Positions 8,943 through 17,821 of a DNA stretch of 64,000 bases are shown here, one piece after another; position 1 is the first letter of the stretch, and each line of letters opens with the position of its first letter. Both the position numbers and the translations under genes were made by a program. This DNA is from Allopusillimonas lactea. Lineage in GTDB: Bacteria > Pseudomonadota > Gammaproteobacteria > Burkholderiales > Burkholderiaceae_B. A model generated the notes under the pieces. That model was not told the DNA's origin and did not search any database. It saw only the letters and a list, made by a program, of their open reading frames with translations. The stretch covers positions 62,001 through 126,000 of the forward strand of contig NZ_JAJJOZ010000011.1 of NCBI RefSeq assembly GCF_021653995.1. Reading direction: 5' to 3'.

Positions 8943-9039
8943 TCATATCTCCTAATTGATCTTGTATTGATTCGCCCACCCGAACGTCGTCTAGGCCTGC
9001 GTATTGTCGGGCCATGTTCCGTCCATTACAATGCTGTCT

Positions 9040-9053
9040 CGTTTGGTGAAACG
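9040..9053. promoter_or_regulatory. Possible IclR operator (inverted repeat)
   Basis: CGTTT-GGTG-AAACG is a perfect five-base inverted repeat in the divergent promoter region between the receptor (8942) and the IclR gene (9077), about 24 bases before the regulator's start. IclR proteins bind short palindromes in such positions. The arms are short, so chance is possible. Confidence 0.3.
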
Positions 9054-9076
9054 CGTCATGACAGGTGAAAAGTTCA

Positions 9077-9814
9077 ATGAAATCTGAAAATACCGATCCC
9101 AACGCTCAGAACGGGGTTGAGGCTGTCCGGCGGGCAATGCGTATCCTCCAGGCGTTTGGCATGGAGGATGCTTATCTTTCCTTGGCCGAATTGAGCCGCC
9201 GTACGGGATATCACCGCTCTACGGTATTGCGACTAGCGAGAACGTTGGCGATAGATGATTACCTCGCTCAGGGCGCCGACGGGGCATGGCGCCTAGCGCG
9301 GGCTGCCGGCTGGTTGGGCGCCTGCTATCAAGCGACATTTAATGTGCATGATGTGGTCGAACCCGTTCTGCGCGAGCTCTCAATTCTCTCTGGAGAAAGC
9401 GCCACCTTTTACGTGCGAGAGGGAAACCAGCGGATATGCGTTGTGCGTGTGGAGGGGCCGCGATCCATTCGCCATCATGTCCGTGTTGGAGCAGGCTTGC
9501 CATTGGACCTTGGCGGACCAGGCAGAGTTATTCTGGCATTTTCTGGTGAAGCCGGGGAGCCTTATGAGTCGATACGACGTGCTGGATACATGATCTCGTT
9601 AGGGGAGCGGGATCCCGAAGTCTCCAGCATCTCGGCACCTGTGTATAGCGTGAATTGGACGCTACTGGGTGCCATCTGCATATCGGGCCCCTTATCAAGA
9701 TTGACCGAAGGAATCTTGCTACAGCAAAAAGAAACCATCCTCTCGGCAGCCAGCCGCCTGTCACGCGCGATGATGGGTGTGCATCAAGGAACTAAAGTAC
9801 CTAGATCTTTTTGA
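9077..9814 (+). CDS. IclR-family transcriptional regulator
   Basis: A 245-residue regulator. The N-terminal winged helix-turn-helix runs from about residue 10 to 75 (VRRAMRILQAFGM...LSLAELSRRTGYHRSTVLRLARTL), and the C-terminal IclR effector domain covers the rest (VRVEGPRSIRHHVRVG, PVYSVNWTLLGAICISGP). ATG at 9077 is preferred over the in-frame GTG at 9065 because AGGTGA sits eight bases before the ATG. The gene is divergent from the seven-gene catabolic operon and shares its lower GC content, so it is very probably that operon's regulator. Whether it activates or represses cannot be read from sequence. Confidence 0.92.
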   Translation: MKSENTDPNAQNGVEAVRRAMRILQAFGMEDAYLSLAELSRRTGYHRSTVLRLARTLAIDDYLAQGADGAWRLARAAGWLGACYQATFNVHDVVEPVLRELSILSGESATFYVREGNQRICVVRVEGPRSIRHHVRVGAGLPLDLGGPGRVILAFSGEAGEPYESIRRAGYMISLGERDPEVSSISAPVYSVNWTLLGAICISGPLSRLTEGILLQQKETILSAASRLSRAMMGVHQGTKVPRSF

Positions 9815-9904
9815 TAGCCTCACGTGTGAGCTGCGGGAATTACAGCGTATGGAGTTAAATGGGCTGCATGCACGTTGTATTTCGCTTTCTCATGATGGCG
9901 GGCC

Positions 9905-10597
9905 TTACGCCAGGCCAGCCACCTTGGCCTCTAGCTCCTCTTTCAACCCTGGCGGAAGCGGCAAGCGGCGGGCGAGTTCATCGAGGTAGGCGCGTTCCAT
10001 ATAGCTTTGCTCGTCGATGACCAGTAGGCTGGCCAGGTAGACTTCGGCGGCTTGCTCGGGGGTGGACGCCAGTGCGGCGGCTTCGGCGGGGTCGGCCGGT
10101 TTGGCCAGTTCGGCGTCGAACCAGGTGCGGTCGTGGGGGTTGGCATTGAGGCGGGCGATTTCGTCATCGAGCAGTTGCCGTTCTTCGGCGCCAATGTGGC
10201 CGTCGGCTTTGGCGGCGGCGATCATGGCGGAAAGCATGATGCGGCTGTCGGTTTCGAGGTTGCCCGAGGGCAGGGCGGGCACGGGGGCACTGGCGGGCGC
10301 TGCGCTGCTGACCGCATCGGCGCCGGTGGCATTGTTGCGCTGCCAGTCTTGGTAGGTTTTGAGCGCCAGGGCACCTAGGGCGGCTACGCCGCCATAGGTG
10401 GCGAATTTACCGCCCATTTTGCGAAACTTTTTGTTGCCCAGCAGCAGGCCGAGGGCACCGCCCGCCAGCGCGCCGCCGCCGAAGCCGCCGAGTGCCGATG
10501 TAAGGTCGGGCGCGGACTGCTGGGCGCGGTTGCCGGCATCCTGGACCAGACTCTGCCCTGACTGGAGTACTTGTTGAAGTAATTGCTGGATAGACAT
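9905..10597 (-). CDS. YebE-like DUF533 family protein (TerB-like domain)
   Basis: A 230-residue protein of unknown biochemical role. The N-terminal part has a Gly/Ala-rich hydrophobic segment (about residues 37-53, GGFGGGALAGGALGLLLG) and a second at about 66-80, likely membrane-associated. The C-terminal half (SRIMLSAMIAAAKADGHIGAEERQLLDDEIARL) is an acidic helical bundle of the TerB/DUF533 type, in which paired acidic residues can bind metal. ATG at 10597 follows AAGGAA. GC content returns to the high level from this gene onward. The family is recognised; the function is not established. Confidence 0.82.
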   Translation of the reverse strand: MSIQQLLQQVLQSGQSLVQDAGNRAQQSAPDLTSALGGFGGGALAGGALGLLLGNKKFRKMGGKFATYGGVAALGALALKTYQDWQRNNATGADAVSSAAPASAPVPALPSGNLETDSRIMLSAMIAAAKADGHIGAEERQLLDDEIARLNANPHDRTWFDAELAKPADPAEAAALASTPEQAAEVYLASLLVIDEQSYMERAYLDELARRLPLPPGLKEELEAKVAGLA

Positions 10598-10725
10598 GCA
10601 GTGCGTTCCTTGCTGTTTCGAGCAACGCCGGCAATCAATATGCCGGATAACTTGATCGCATCAGTATATCCGGGGCGCGCTGGCACGGACCATGCTAGCG
10701 TAAATCCATACCACAAGGAGTCGGC

Positions 10726-11844
10726 ATGGATTGGTCTCTGGTCTTGATGTTTCCGCAACGGCACCCGTGGATGGCGACGGGCCTGGTGGCGGTACTGGCT
10801 GTTCTGGCTGCATTGGTCGCGCATCGGCTGCTGGCTGCGTTGGTGCGGCGGCTGACGCTGCGGCGGCCGTTGCTGGCATCTGTGGCACGCTTTACGTTCA
10901 CGCCCGGGCGCTGGGTGTTGGTGGGGGTGGCGCTGGCGATGGTCTGCATAGGGGCGTCGGATACGCTGCCTGGTATCGCGGGGGTGCGCCAGGCGGTGAA
11001 ACTGGCCTTGATTGCAGTGCTTGCCTGGCTGGCGGTACGCGCGACGATGGGCTTGGGCGAAGGCATCATCGTCCTCAACCCTGCCGATGTGGCCGATAAC
11101 CTGGGTGCGCGCCGCATCCATACGCAGACGCGTGTTCTGGTGCGCTGCATGAATATGGCTATCGTGCTGGTGGCGCTGGCTGCCATGCTTATGACGTTTC
11201 CCGCTGTGCGGCAGATCGGAGCGAGCCTGATGGCTTCGGCTGGTTTGATGGGCCTGGTGGCGGGCTTTGCGGCGCGGCCCGTGCTGGGCAACCTGATCGC
11301 TGGGCTGCAGATTGCCATCACCCAGCCCATACGGCTGGATGATGTGTTGATCGTACAGGGTGAATGGGGCCGGGTTGAAGAGATAACCGGATCTTACGTG
11401 GTGGTGCGCATCTGGGATGAGCGCCGGCTGGTAGTGCCGTTGCAATGGTTCATCGAGAATCCGTTCCAGAACTGGACGCGAAGAACCGCGCAAATCATTG
11501 GCACGGTATTTTTGTGGGCCGATTATCGTCTGCCGTTGGCTCCTTTGCGCGAAGAGCTCGATCGCCTGTGCCGCGAAGCGCCTGAATGGGATGGCAGGGT
11601 GTGTCTGCTGCAGGTGACAGAAGCCGGGGAGCGGGCCATGCAACTCCGCGCCCTGGTGAGCGCTGCGGACTCCGGCTTGGCGTGGGACTTGCGCTGCAAG
11701 GTGCGCGAGGGGCTTGTGGCCTACATCCAGCAGCATCATCCCGAGTGCCTGCCGCGCATGCGCGCGGAGCTCGGCACACAGGCCAGCGAGCCAGGCGGGC
11801 CGCTGGACACTGCCGGTCAGGATGCCTCCAGCCCGGCGCCCTGA
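10726..11844 (+). CDS. MscS-like mechanosensitive ion channel family protein
   Basis: A 372-residue inner-membrane protein with about four hydrophobic helices (near residues 17-37, 62-80, 87-108 and 142-163). The pore-lining helix and the start of the beta domain are visible as GLMGLVAGFAARPVLGNLIAGLQIAITQPIRLDDVLIVQGEWGRVEEI, which is the MscS signature. The C-terminal alpha/beta domain follows, ending in a Ser/Pro-rich tail. It may relieve osmotic downshock. An AAGGAG ribosome site precedes the ATG. Stand-alone gene, divergent from the YebE-like gene. Confidence 0.93.
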   Translation: MDWSLVLMFPQRHPWMATGLVAVLAVLAALVAHRLLAALVRRLTLRRPLLASVARFTFTPGRWVLVGVALAMVCIGASDTLPGIAGVRQAVKLALIAVLAWLAVRATMGLGEGIIVLNPADVADNLGARRIHTQTRVLVRCMNMAIVLVALAAMLMTFPAVRQIGASLMASAGLMGLVAGFAARPVLGNLIAGLQIAITQPIRLDDVLIVQGEWGRVEEITGSYVVVRIWDERRLVVPLQWFIENPFQNWTRRTAQIIGTVFLWADYRLPLAPLREELDRLCREAPEWDGRVCLLQVTEAGERAMQLRALVSAADSGLAWDLRCKVREGLVAYIQQHHPECLPRMRAELGTQASEPGGPLDTAGQDASSPAP

Positions 11845-11881
11845 TGCGCCGCGCCATGCGGGGGTACTGCGGGCGTACTGT

Positions 11882-12808
11882 TTATGCCTGCAATGCCAGC
11901 GCCTGCTCGCGCACGCACGCCTTCAGTGTGTCGAGTAGCGCAAATTCTGTGTCATCGGGGCGCCAGATCATGTCCATGGAGGCCGATAGGTTCAGGCCGG
12001 CCCAGGAGACGTTGATGGTGGTTGTGACGCCTACGCTGTGGGCCAGGAAGGAGGCCATGGGGGCAATGAAAGCCGTGCCGGGCAGTATCCTGGCCGTGGT
12101 CGAGACGGACGAGGACTCGATCAGCACATTCGGGCTACCGACGCCCAGGCTCTCGAAGGCCAGGTCTAGCTGTTGGCGTATAGGGCTGTGCCTGCCGGGT
12201 GCGATCCAGGGGTAGCTGAGCGCTTCTTCCCACGTGACGGTGGGCCGGTTCGCCAATGGATGCGTGCGGCAGGCTGCCAGGCACAGGCCCACGCTGCAGA
12301 GCCGCTCATGGTGCATGTCGTGTGGCGCGTCCCCGGCCTCGACCCGCGCGATGATCAGGTCCAGCGCCCCAGAGCGTAGCCGGGGAATTAGCGTATCAAT
12401 GGGGCCCTCGATGATTTCGATGACAGCGGTAGGGCACCTGAGGTGGAGTGCCTGCACGAGCTGGGGCAGCAGGACAATGGCCACCATCGGGCTGGCGCCC
12501 AGGGTGATCTGCCCGCTGGCGGCGCCCACCATTTGCTCGACGGTCTGTCGGGCGCGATCGAGCCGACCGGTGATGGCCTTAGCCTGGCGGGCGAGCTCCA
12601 ATGCGATAGGGAGCGGAGTCATGCCGCGCGCATGGCGCTGGAACAGCCTAGTGCCGAGATCTTCTTCAAAGTCGCGCAACCACTTCGACAGCGCCGGCTG
12701 AGTAAGCTGGAACTCTTGCGCAACCTGGCTGAGGTTGCGGGTTTCGCACATACGCTCAAGCATCTTGAGCTGGCGCAGCCGCAGATTGCGTGTCCAGTCT
12801 GTTGCCAT
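11882..12808 (-). CDS. LysR-family transcriptional regulator
   Basis: A 308-residue LysR-type regulator. The helix-turn-helix is at about residues 10-70 (LRQLKMLERMCETRNLSQVAQEFQLTQPALSKWLRDFEEDLG...LFQRHARG), followed by the two-lobed effector-binding domain (ITLGASPMVAIVLLPQL, LDLIIARVE, PWIAPGRHSPIRQQLD). AAGG lies about nine bases before the ATG at 12808. It is divergent from the sulfatase gene at 12913 and probably controls the sulfatase and the receptor after it, with a small effector related to their substrate. Confidence 0.93.
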   Translation of the reverse strand: MATDWTRNLRLRQLKMLERMCETRNLSQVAQEFQLTQPALSKWLRDFEEDLGTRLFQRHARGMTPLPIALELARQAKAITGRLDRARQTVEQMVGAASGQITLGASPMVAIVLLPQLVQALHLRCPTAVIEIIEGPIDTLIPRLRSGALDLIIARVEAGDAPHDMHHERLCSVGLCLAACRTHPLANRPTVTWEEALSYPWIAPGRHSPIRQQLDLAFESLGVGSPNVLIESSSVSTTARILPGTAFIAPMASFLAHSVGVTTTINVSWAGLNLSASMDMIWRPDDTEFALLDTLKACVREQALALQA

Positions 12809-12912
12809 AAGGCATTACCTTAATTTATGAATATCAAAGAAAGAATCATTATTAAATTATATCTATGGCCAGGATAATGATGGCTGCATACCTATACTAT
12901 TGAGGCCTAAAG
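12809..12912. promoter_or_regulatory. AT-rich divergent promoter region between LysR gene and sulfatase
   Basis: These 104 bases are strikingly AT-rich against their surroundings (near 12815-12865). A TATACT hexamer at 12893-12898 could be a -10 box for the sulfatase, but no good -35 lies 16-18 bases before it, as is common for LysR-activated promoters. Several T-N11-A style sites are possible; none stands out enough to name. Confidence 0.4.
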
Positions 12913-14499
12913 ATGATGAGGAAGCCGAATATCCTGCTGTTCATCACAGATCAGCACAAAGCCGATCACCTGGGGGTATACGGAAACAAGATCGTGAAGA
13001 CGCCGAATCTTGATGCGATTGCACGTCGCGGTTGGAGAGCGGACAGGTTCTATGTTGCGAGCCCGATCTGCATGCCCAACCGGTCTTCCTTGATGACGGG
13101 CAGGATGCCGTCCGTGCACGGCGCGCGGCATAATGGCATCCCCTTGGCGCTGGAGTCGGTGACATTCGTTGATCGTCTGCGGGAAGCGGGCTATGAAACG
13201 GCGCTGGTGGGCAAGTCGCACCTGCAAAATATGACCGGCAAGGGGCCGCATTGGCCCGGCCCCGCAGATCCGCCAATGGACGGCGAGGCGCGTCGTGCCG
13301 CGCCCGGCAACTATGATCAGGAGTGGGGGCCTTTGTGGCGCCGGGATCCCGCTCATGATCTCGAAACGCCGTTCTATGGTTTCTCGCGGGTGGCGCTTGC
13401 GGTGGATCATGGTGATCAGGTCTGGGGGCACTACTGGCGCTGGCTGGAGAAGAACCACCCAGAGGCCGCCGCCACAGCCGGCCCCGAACACGCCATCCCC
13501 ACCCCGGATTATGAACTGTCGCGCTGCGGGCAGGCCTGGCGCACCCGTGTGCCTGAAGAGTTGTCGACCAGTGCCTATATTGGCAACGAGGCGCGCTCGT
13601 TGATCCGCGAATATGCGCAGGCTGGTAAGCCGTTCTTCATGATGTGTTCGTTTCCCGATCCGCATCATCCGTTCACGCCGCACGGCAAGTATTGGGATAT
13701 GTACGGGCCCGAGGCGGTGGATCTGCCCGAATCGTTTCACGCCTGCGCGGAGCACGAGGCTGCGCCGCCGGTGCAATGGCTGTACCGGCAGCGCGACGAG
13801 GGGAAGGCGGTGAAGTCCACACCGGCGCTGTTCGCCTGTACCGAGCGCGAGGCCCGCGAAGCCATTGCGCTCAACTATGGTTCGATCTCGCACATTGATG
13901 CAGTAATCGGGGAGGTGACCGCCGAGCTTGCGCAACAGGGCGTCAGCGATAACACCATCATCATTTTCATGAGCGATCACGGAGACTATCTGGGCGATCA
14001 CCAGTTGCTCTGGAAGGGGCCGATTCACTACCAGAGCCTGATCCGGACGCCGTTTATATGGATGGATCCCACGCGCCCGAACGACCACGCGAATGGCGGT
14101 GCCCTGGCATCGACCATCGATGTGGCCGCCACGATCCTGGATCGGGTCGGCATCACGCCCTACAACGGCATGCAGGGCAAATCGCTACTGCCGCTTATGG
14201 CTGGTGCGCAAGCGTCGTTGCGGGACGATATCCTGGTCGAGGAAGAGGGCCAGCGCATTATGTTTGGCTTTGACCGGCGGGTGCGGATGCGCACGTTGGT
14301 AAACGCCGAATACCGGGTCAGCGTGTATGAAGGATGCGAGTGGGGTGAGTTGTATGACTTGCGTGCAGATCCGATGGAGTTGGAAAACTTGTGGCGCTCA
14401 CCCGGGCATGCGCAGGTGAGGCAATCGATGCTGCATGCGCTGGCGCTTGGGATGATCGAGCACTCCGAGACCAGCCCCGCACCGACCGCGCTGGCTTGA
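12913..14499 (+). CDS. Sulfatase family hydrolase (arylsulfatase / phosphonate monoester hydrolase-like)
   Basis: A 528-residue alkaline phosphatase-superfamily enzyme. The sulfatase signature Cys-Met-Pro-Asn-Arg (C53 to R57, in SPICMPNRSSLMTGRMPSVHG) has the Cys that is converted to formylglycine, so the active site is intact. Metal ligands are visible in NILLFITDQHKADHLG and FMSDHGDYLGDHQLLWKGP. No signal peptide is seen, so it is probably cytoplasmic, as for phosphonate monoester hydrolases and some choline-sulfatase relatives, and would act after uptake. GAGG lies six bases before the first ATG. Followed by a TTT receptor in the same direction and faced by a LysR gene: an uptake and ester-cleavage unit. 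No formylglycine-generating enzyme is in the window. Confidence 0.92.
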   Translation: MMRKPNILLFITDQHKADHLGVYGNKIVKTPNLDAIARRGWRADRFYVASPICMPNRSSLMTGRMPSVHGARHNGIPLALESVTFVDRLREAGYETALVGKSHLQNMTGKGPHWPGPADPPMDGEARRAAPGNYDQEWGPLWRRDPAHDLETPFYGFSRVALAVDHGDQVWGHYWRWLEKNHPEAAATAGPEHAIPTPDYELSRCGQAWRTRVPEELSTSAYIGNEARSLIREYAQAGKPFFMMCSFPDPHHPFTPHGKYWDMYGPEAVDLPESFHACAEHEAAPPVQWLYRQRDEGKAVKSTPALFACTEREAREAIALNYGSISHIDAVIGEVTAELAQQGVSDNTIIIFMSDHGDYLGDHQLLWKGPIHYQSLIRTPFIWMDPTRPNDHANGGALASTIDVAATILDRVGITPYNGMQGKSLLPLMAGAQASLRDDILVEEEGQRIMFGFDRRVRMRTLVNAEYRVSVYEGCEWGELYDLRADPMELENLWRSPGHAQVRQSMLHALALGMIEHSETSPAPTALA

Positions 14500-14583
14500 C
14501 GCACGTGGCTGGACAAAAACCTTATCGTCCCTCGGGCGCCGCGACACCGCGCCTTGCGGGAAACCTACATAAAGGAGACATTG

Positions 14584-15567
14584 ATGAAACCCTATAGCTC
14601 GTATCTTTATGCCCTGGTGGCCGCAGTCGGCATTGTGGGGCTCCCAGCCGGGCAGGCGCAGGCCGCCTATCCCGAAAGGCCGGTGGCGATTGTGGTCAAC
14701 TACCCGCCTGGCGGTCCGCTCGATATCGTCGCTCGGCTGGTCGCGGAAGATGCATCGCAGCAACTGGGCCAGACTGTTATTGTGGAAAACCACGCGGGCG
14801 CGGGGGGACAGGTGGGCGGGCAGTATGTGGCGCGGCAGAAGCCCGACGGCTATACGTTGCTGCTGACTGTGGATACGCTGTATACGGTCAATCCCTTCGT
14901 GTATACCAAGTCGAAATTCGACGCACGCAAAGTGCTGGTGCCGATCAGCATGGCGGGTGTGTTCAACCAGACGCTGGTGGCTCACCCTTCGCTCGGTGTA
15001 AAGACGCTGGCGCAGTTTGTGGACAAGGCCAAGGCCTCCGACCTTACCTATGCGTCGGCGGGCCTAGGTTCACCTGGGCATCTAACCATGGCGTATTTCA
15101 ACCAGCAACTGGATGGCAAACTGACCCATGTGCCCTACCAGGGCAATGCGCCGGCCACGAACGGCTTGCTGGCGGGGCAGACGGACGTGGGCTTTCTGAT
15201 TACCGGCGGATCGTTTCAGTTCGTGAAGGCGGGCAAGCTGGTTCCGCTCGCGGTATCAGGTGGCAAGCGCGACCCCAAGATGCCTGATGTGCCCACCATT
15301 GCCGAATCGGGCATCAAAGGCCTGGAGAACTTTGACGTGTCGTTCGGCTACGCCTTGATGGCCCCCGAGGGGACCTCTGAGGCTGTTGTGCAGACCTGGA
15401 GCGACGCGATGAAGAAAGCGTTTGCGAACCCCAGGATACGCGAGCGCCTGGACACGTTGGGGCTGGAACCCGTGGTGACTACGCCCGCGCAGACCCGAGT
15501 GCAATTGGATAAAGCGGCGGCGCGGTGGGAGCAGGTCGTCAAGAAGGCCGATATTTCGATACATTGA
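14584..15567 (+). CDS. Bug-family TTT periplasmic solute receptor
   Basis: A 327-residue receptor. Signal peptide MKPYSSYLYALVAAVGIVGLPAGQAQA, then YPERPVAIVVNYPPGGPLDIVARLVAEDA, VIVENHAGAGGQVGG, LTHVPYQGNAPATNGLLAGQ and VPLAVSGGKRD. The ATG at 14584 follows AAAGGAGA; the frame is open from 14554 without a better start. It lies 85 bases after the sulfatase and probably shares its transcript, so the ligand may be a sulfate or phosphonate ester that also bears a carboxylate. Confidence 0.94.
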   Translation: MKPYSSYLYALVAAVGIVGLPAGQAQAAYPERPVAIVVNYPPGGPLDIVARLVAEDASQQLGQTVIVENHAGAGGQVGGQYVARQKPDGYTLLLTVDTLYTVNPFVYTKSKFDARKVLVPISMAGVFNQTLVAHPSLGVKTLAQFVDKAKASDLTYASAGLGSPGHLTMAYFNQQLDGKLTHVPYQGNAPATNGLLAGQTDVGFLITGGSFQFVKAGKLVPLAVSGGKRDPKMPDVPTIAESGIKGLENFDVSFGYALMAPEGTSEAVVQTWSDAMKKAFANPRIRERLDTLGLEPVVTTPAQTRVQLDKAAARWEQVVKKADISIH

Positions 15568-15640
15568 GACGAGGATTCGCCCTCGGGCGTGGCTTGTTGC
15601 CTGCGCGCCCGGGCGCTTCGACGCCTAGGCGCATCTTGCG

Positions 15641-16087
15641 TTACGGCTTGTTCCGCTTGATCAGCTTGAACGTGGCCCGCGCTACGCAGACGGTGTCGCC
15701 GGCGGCATTGGTGACGGTGCCTTCACTGAAGACCGTGCTGCGGCCCCGGCGCAGGTTGCGGGCTTCGAACACGAGTTCGCCGCGCGCTACATCGAGGAAA
15801 TGCGTCGACATTTCCACGGTGACGACACCCAGGTTGTGAGGATCGTGGCTGCGGGCGGCGGCGCTTAGGGTGAAGTCGAGCACACTCATCAATGTGCCGC
15901 CATGGGTGTCTCCACGGCTGTTGACCAGCATGGGATGCGCCGGCAGGCGTGTACGCACATAGCCGTCTTCCATGTGCTCGGCCTGCAGGCCGAGGTATTC
16001 CATGAAAGGGATATCGAGGCCGAAGTAGGCGCTGTCGGACACATTGCCGGCTGAGGTGTTGGGCTGGGGGGCTGTTGCAGTGTTCAT
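15641..16087 (-). CDS. PaaI-family hotdog thioesterase
   Basis: Acyl-CoA thioesterase of the hotdog fold, 148 residues from the ATG at 16087. Family motifs: LVNSRGDTHGGTLMSVLDFTLSAAARS (the helix with the catalytic acidic position and HGG), VTVEMSTHFLDVARGELVFEA and NAAGDTVCVARATFKL at the C-terminus. The frame is open back to a GTG directly after the carrier-protein stop (16156), giving 171 residues, but neither start has a good ribosome site; the shorter form fits the family length better. As last gene of the carboxylase operon it may release product or recycle CoA from stalled intermediates. Confidence 0.85.
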   Translation of the reverse strand: MNTATAPQPNTSAGNVSDSAYFGLDIPFMEYLGLQAEHMEDGYVRTRLPAHPMLVNSRGDTHGGTLMSVLDFTLSAAARSHDPHNLGVVTVEMSTHFLDVARGELVFEARNLRRGRSTVFSEGTVTNAAGDTVCVARATFKLIKRNKP

Positions 16088-16156
16088 CGTTAAGGTATCT
16101 GGTGCTGCTGGCGGCCGGCAGGGGCCGGCCTGGTTGTTCAGGGCGCGTTGCGCCAC

Positions 16157-16369
16157 CTAGTCGACGACAGCGATGTCGTCGTCTTCGTTCACGGAGGCAC
16201 CCTCGGCGACGAGGATCTCGCGGATGCGGCAGGCTGTTTCCGCCTCGACAGGGATCTCCATTTTCATGGACTCCACGGTAAGGACGATATCGCCTGGCGA
16301 GAGTGTGTCGCCCGGTGCCGCATGGATTCGCGTAACTGTACCTGAAACGATCGATTTTATCGTGTTCAT
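16157..16369 (-). CDS. Biotin carboxyl carrier protein (biotinyl/lipoyl attachment domain)
   Basis: A free-standing 70-residue biotinyl domain. The attachment site is Glu-Ser-Met-Lys-Met-Glu, with Lys36 the residue that biotin ligase would modify; Gly and Pro turns before and after (SIVSGTVTRIHAAPGDTLSPGD) fit the flattened barrel. Its size means there is no N-terminal linker as in AccB, so it resembles the small carriers of acyl-CoA or urea-type carboxylases. CAGGA precedes the ATG at 16369. It lies 36 bases after the biotin carboxylase and serves it and the carboxyltransferase at 21081-22625. Confidence 0.93.
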   Translation of the reverse strand: MNTIKSIVSGTVTRIHAAPGDTLSPGDIVLTVESMKMEIPVEAETACRIREILVAEGASVNEDDDIAVVD

Positions 16370-16405
16370 CTTGTGTCCTGTCTTATGTTGCGTAATGGTC
16401 GCGAG

Positions 16406-17821
16406 TCAGGCCGTCTGTGGCGCGGCCTCGGTGGTTTCGGGCGTGGCAAGGATGCGGCCGACAATCTCGACATCAAGCCTGCCGTTGCGGTAGTCGGTGT
16501 GATCCAAGGCACGCAGTAGAAAGGGGACGTTGGTTTTGACGCCCGCTATATCTGTTGCCGCCAGAGCAGCCTGCAACTGCGCCAGTGCCTGCTGCCTTGT
16601 GTCGCCGGTGGCGATAATCTTTGCCAGCATCGGATCGTAGTGGCGCGGTACGATGCAGCCGGCGGCGTAGCCGGTTTCCACGCGTATGCCTGGCATTTGC
16701 GGCATATTAAAACGCGACAGCGTGCCGGGGGAGGGCAGGAAGCGTCGCGGGTCTTCCGCATAAATCCGTGCTTGGATGGCGTGCCCGCGCGCGGCGGGCG
16801 GCGTGGGCAGAACCTGGCTCAACGGCTGGCCGGCCGCAAGACGGATCTGGGCGGCAACGATGTCCACGCCAGTGATTTGTTCCGTGACCGCGTGTTCGAC
16901 TTGAAGGCGTGTATTGACCTCTAGAAAGCTGAAGCCAGTTTCCGGGGTGTACAGCATTTCAACGGTACCGATGACGTCATAGCCTGTGCGCGCCAGTATG
17001 CCTCGCAGCTGTTCACCAACCTCATTCAGTACTTGTGGCGGCAGGCCCGGCGCCCGCGCTTCTTCGAGCACTTTTTGGTTGCGGCGTTGCACGCTGCAAT
17101 CGCGTTCGTGCAGCAGCGCCACATTGCCGTGGCGGTCGGCAAGAAACTGAAACTCGATATGGCGCGGCCGTTCGACAAGTTTTTCCAGATAGAGGCCTGA
17201 CTGCCCGAAGCTGCGTTGGGCGATTGCCATGGCGGAGGACCACGCGGCGGGCAAATCATCTTCATGATGTACTGGAACCATGCCGATGCCGCCGCCGCCC
17301 GATGCCGGCTTTATCAGCACCGGATAACCTATTGCGCGGGCGCTTGCACTGACGGTATCGAGATCGCCTGCCAGTATGTCGGAGCTGGGGGTCTGCGGCA
17401 TGCCGTGCGCCCGCATGAAGCGGCGTGCACCCGTTTTTTCGCCGAGACGCTCAAGCCAGATGGGGCTGGGGCCGACGAAGCACAGGCCCGCATCGCACAC
17501 CCGCTTTGCGAATTCAGCGTTCTCGGACAGAAACCCGTAGCCGGGATGAATGGCGTCGGTGCCTGAGTCTGCGGCGATCTTCAGGATGGCATCCTGATTC
17601 AAATAGCTCTCGGCAGGGGTGTCGCCGGGCAGCGCATAGGCAGCATCCGCCTCGCCAATATACGGAAGCGTGGCGTCGGTGGGGGAGTAGATGACGACGG
17701 TTTCTATGCCCAGCGCCTTTGCCGAACGGAGTATCCGTGCGGCGACTGCCGAACGGTTGGCGATGAGCAGCCGCTTGGGGAGGGGCGCTGCCGACGATGT
17801 GGCCTGGTGTGCGGATGTCAC
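16406..17821 (-). CDS. Biotin carboxylase subunit of an acyl-CoA carboxylase
   Basis: ATP-dependent biotin carboxylase, 471 residues, close to AccC length. Domains in order: N-terminal biotin-carboxylase fold (KRLLIANRSAVAARILRSA; the usual G-E-I-A of this loop is replaced by S-A-V-A), the ATP-grasp with glycine loop ASGGGGIGMVPV, the Glu/Asn site FLEVNTRLQVEHAVTEQITGVD, and the C-terminal domain (HAIQARIYAEDPRRFLPSPG). It loads bicarbonate onto the carrier at 16157. The ATG at 17821 overlaps the TGA of the upstream synthetase gene (ATGA), so the two are translationally coupled. Housekeeping AccC is normally beside accB, so this is a dedicated catabolic copy. Confidence 0.93.
   Translation of the reverse strand: MTSAHQATSSAAPLPKRLLIANRSAVAARILRSAKALGIETVVIYSPTDATLPYIGEADAAYALPGDTPAESYLNQDAILKIAADSGTDAIHPGYGFLSENAEFAKRVCDAGLCFVGPSPIWLERLGEKTGARRFMRAHGMPQTPSSDILAGDLDTVSASARAIGYPVLIKPASGGGGIGMVPVHHEDDLPAAWSSAMAIAQRSFGQSGLYLEKLVERPRHIEFQFLADRHGNVALLHERDCSVQRRNQKVLEEARAPGLPPQVLNEVGEQLRGILARTGYDVIGTVEMLYTPETGFSFLEVNTRLQVEHAVTEQITGVDIVAAQIRLAAGQPLSQVLPTPPAARGHAIQARIYAEDPRRFLPSPGTLSRFNMPQMPGIRVETGYAAGCIVPRHYDPMLAKIIATGDTRQQALAQLQAALAATDIAGVKTNVPFLLRALDHTDYRNGRLDVEIVGRILATPETTEAAPQTA

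Noticed and set aside
10384..11739. 451-residue minus-strand frame antisense to the MscS-like gene
   Set aside because: His/Arg/Gln-rich composition with no motif, typical of the antisense of a GC-rich gene that has clear family motifs.
12907..14088. 393-residue minus-strand frame over the sulfatase gene
   Set aside because: Antisense shadow without motifs; the sulfatase active site is intact on the plus strand.
16088..16156. N-terminal extension of the thioesterase from a GTG at 16156
   Set aside because: The GTG follows the carrier-protein stop without a ribosome site, and the extra residues show no family similarity; kept only as an alternative.
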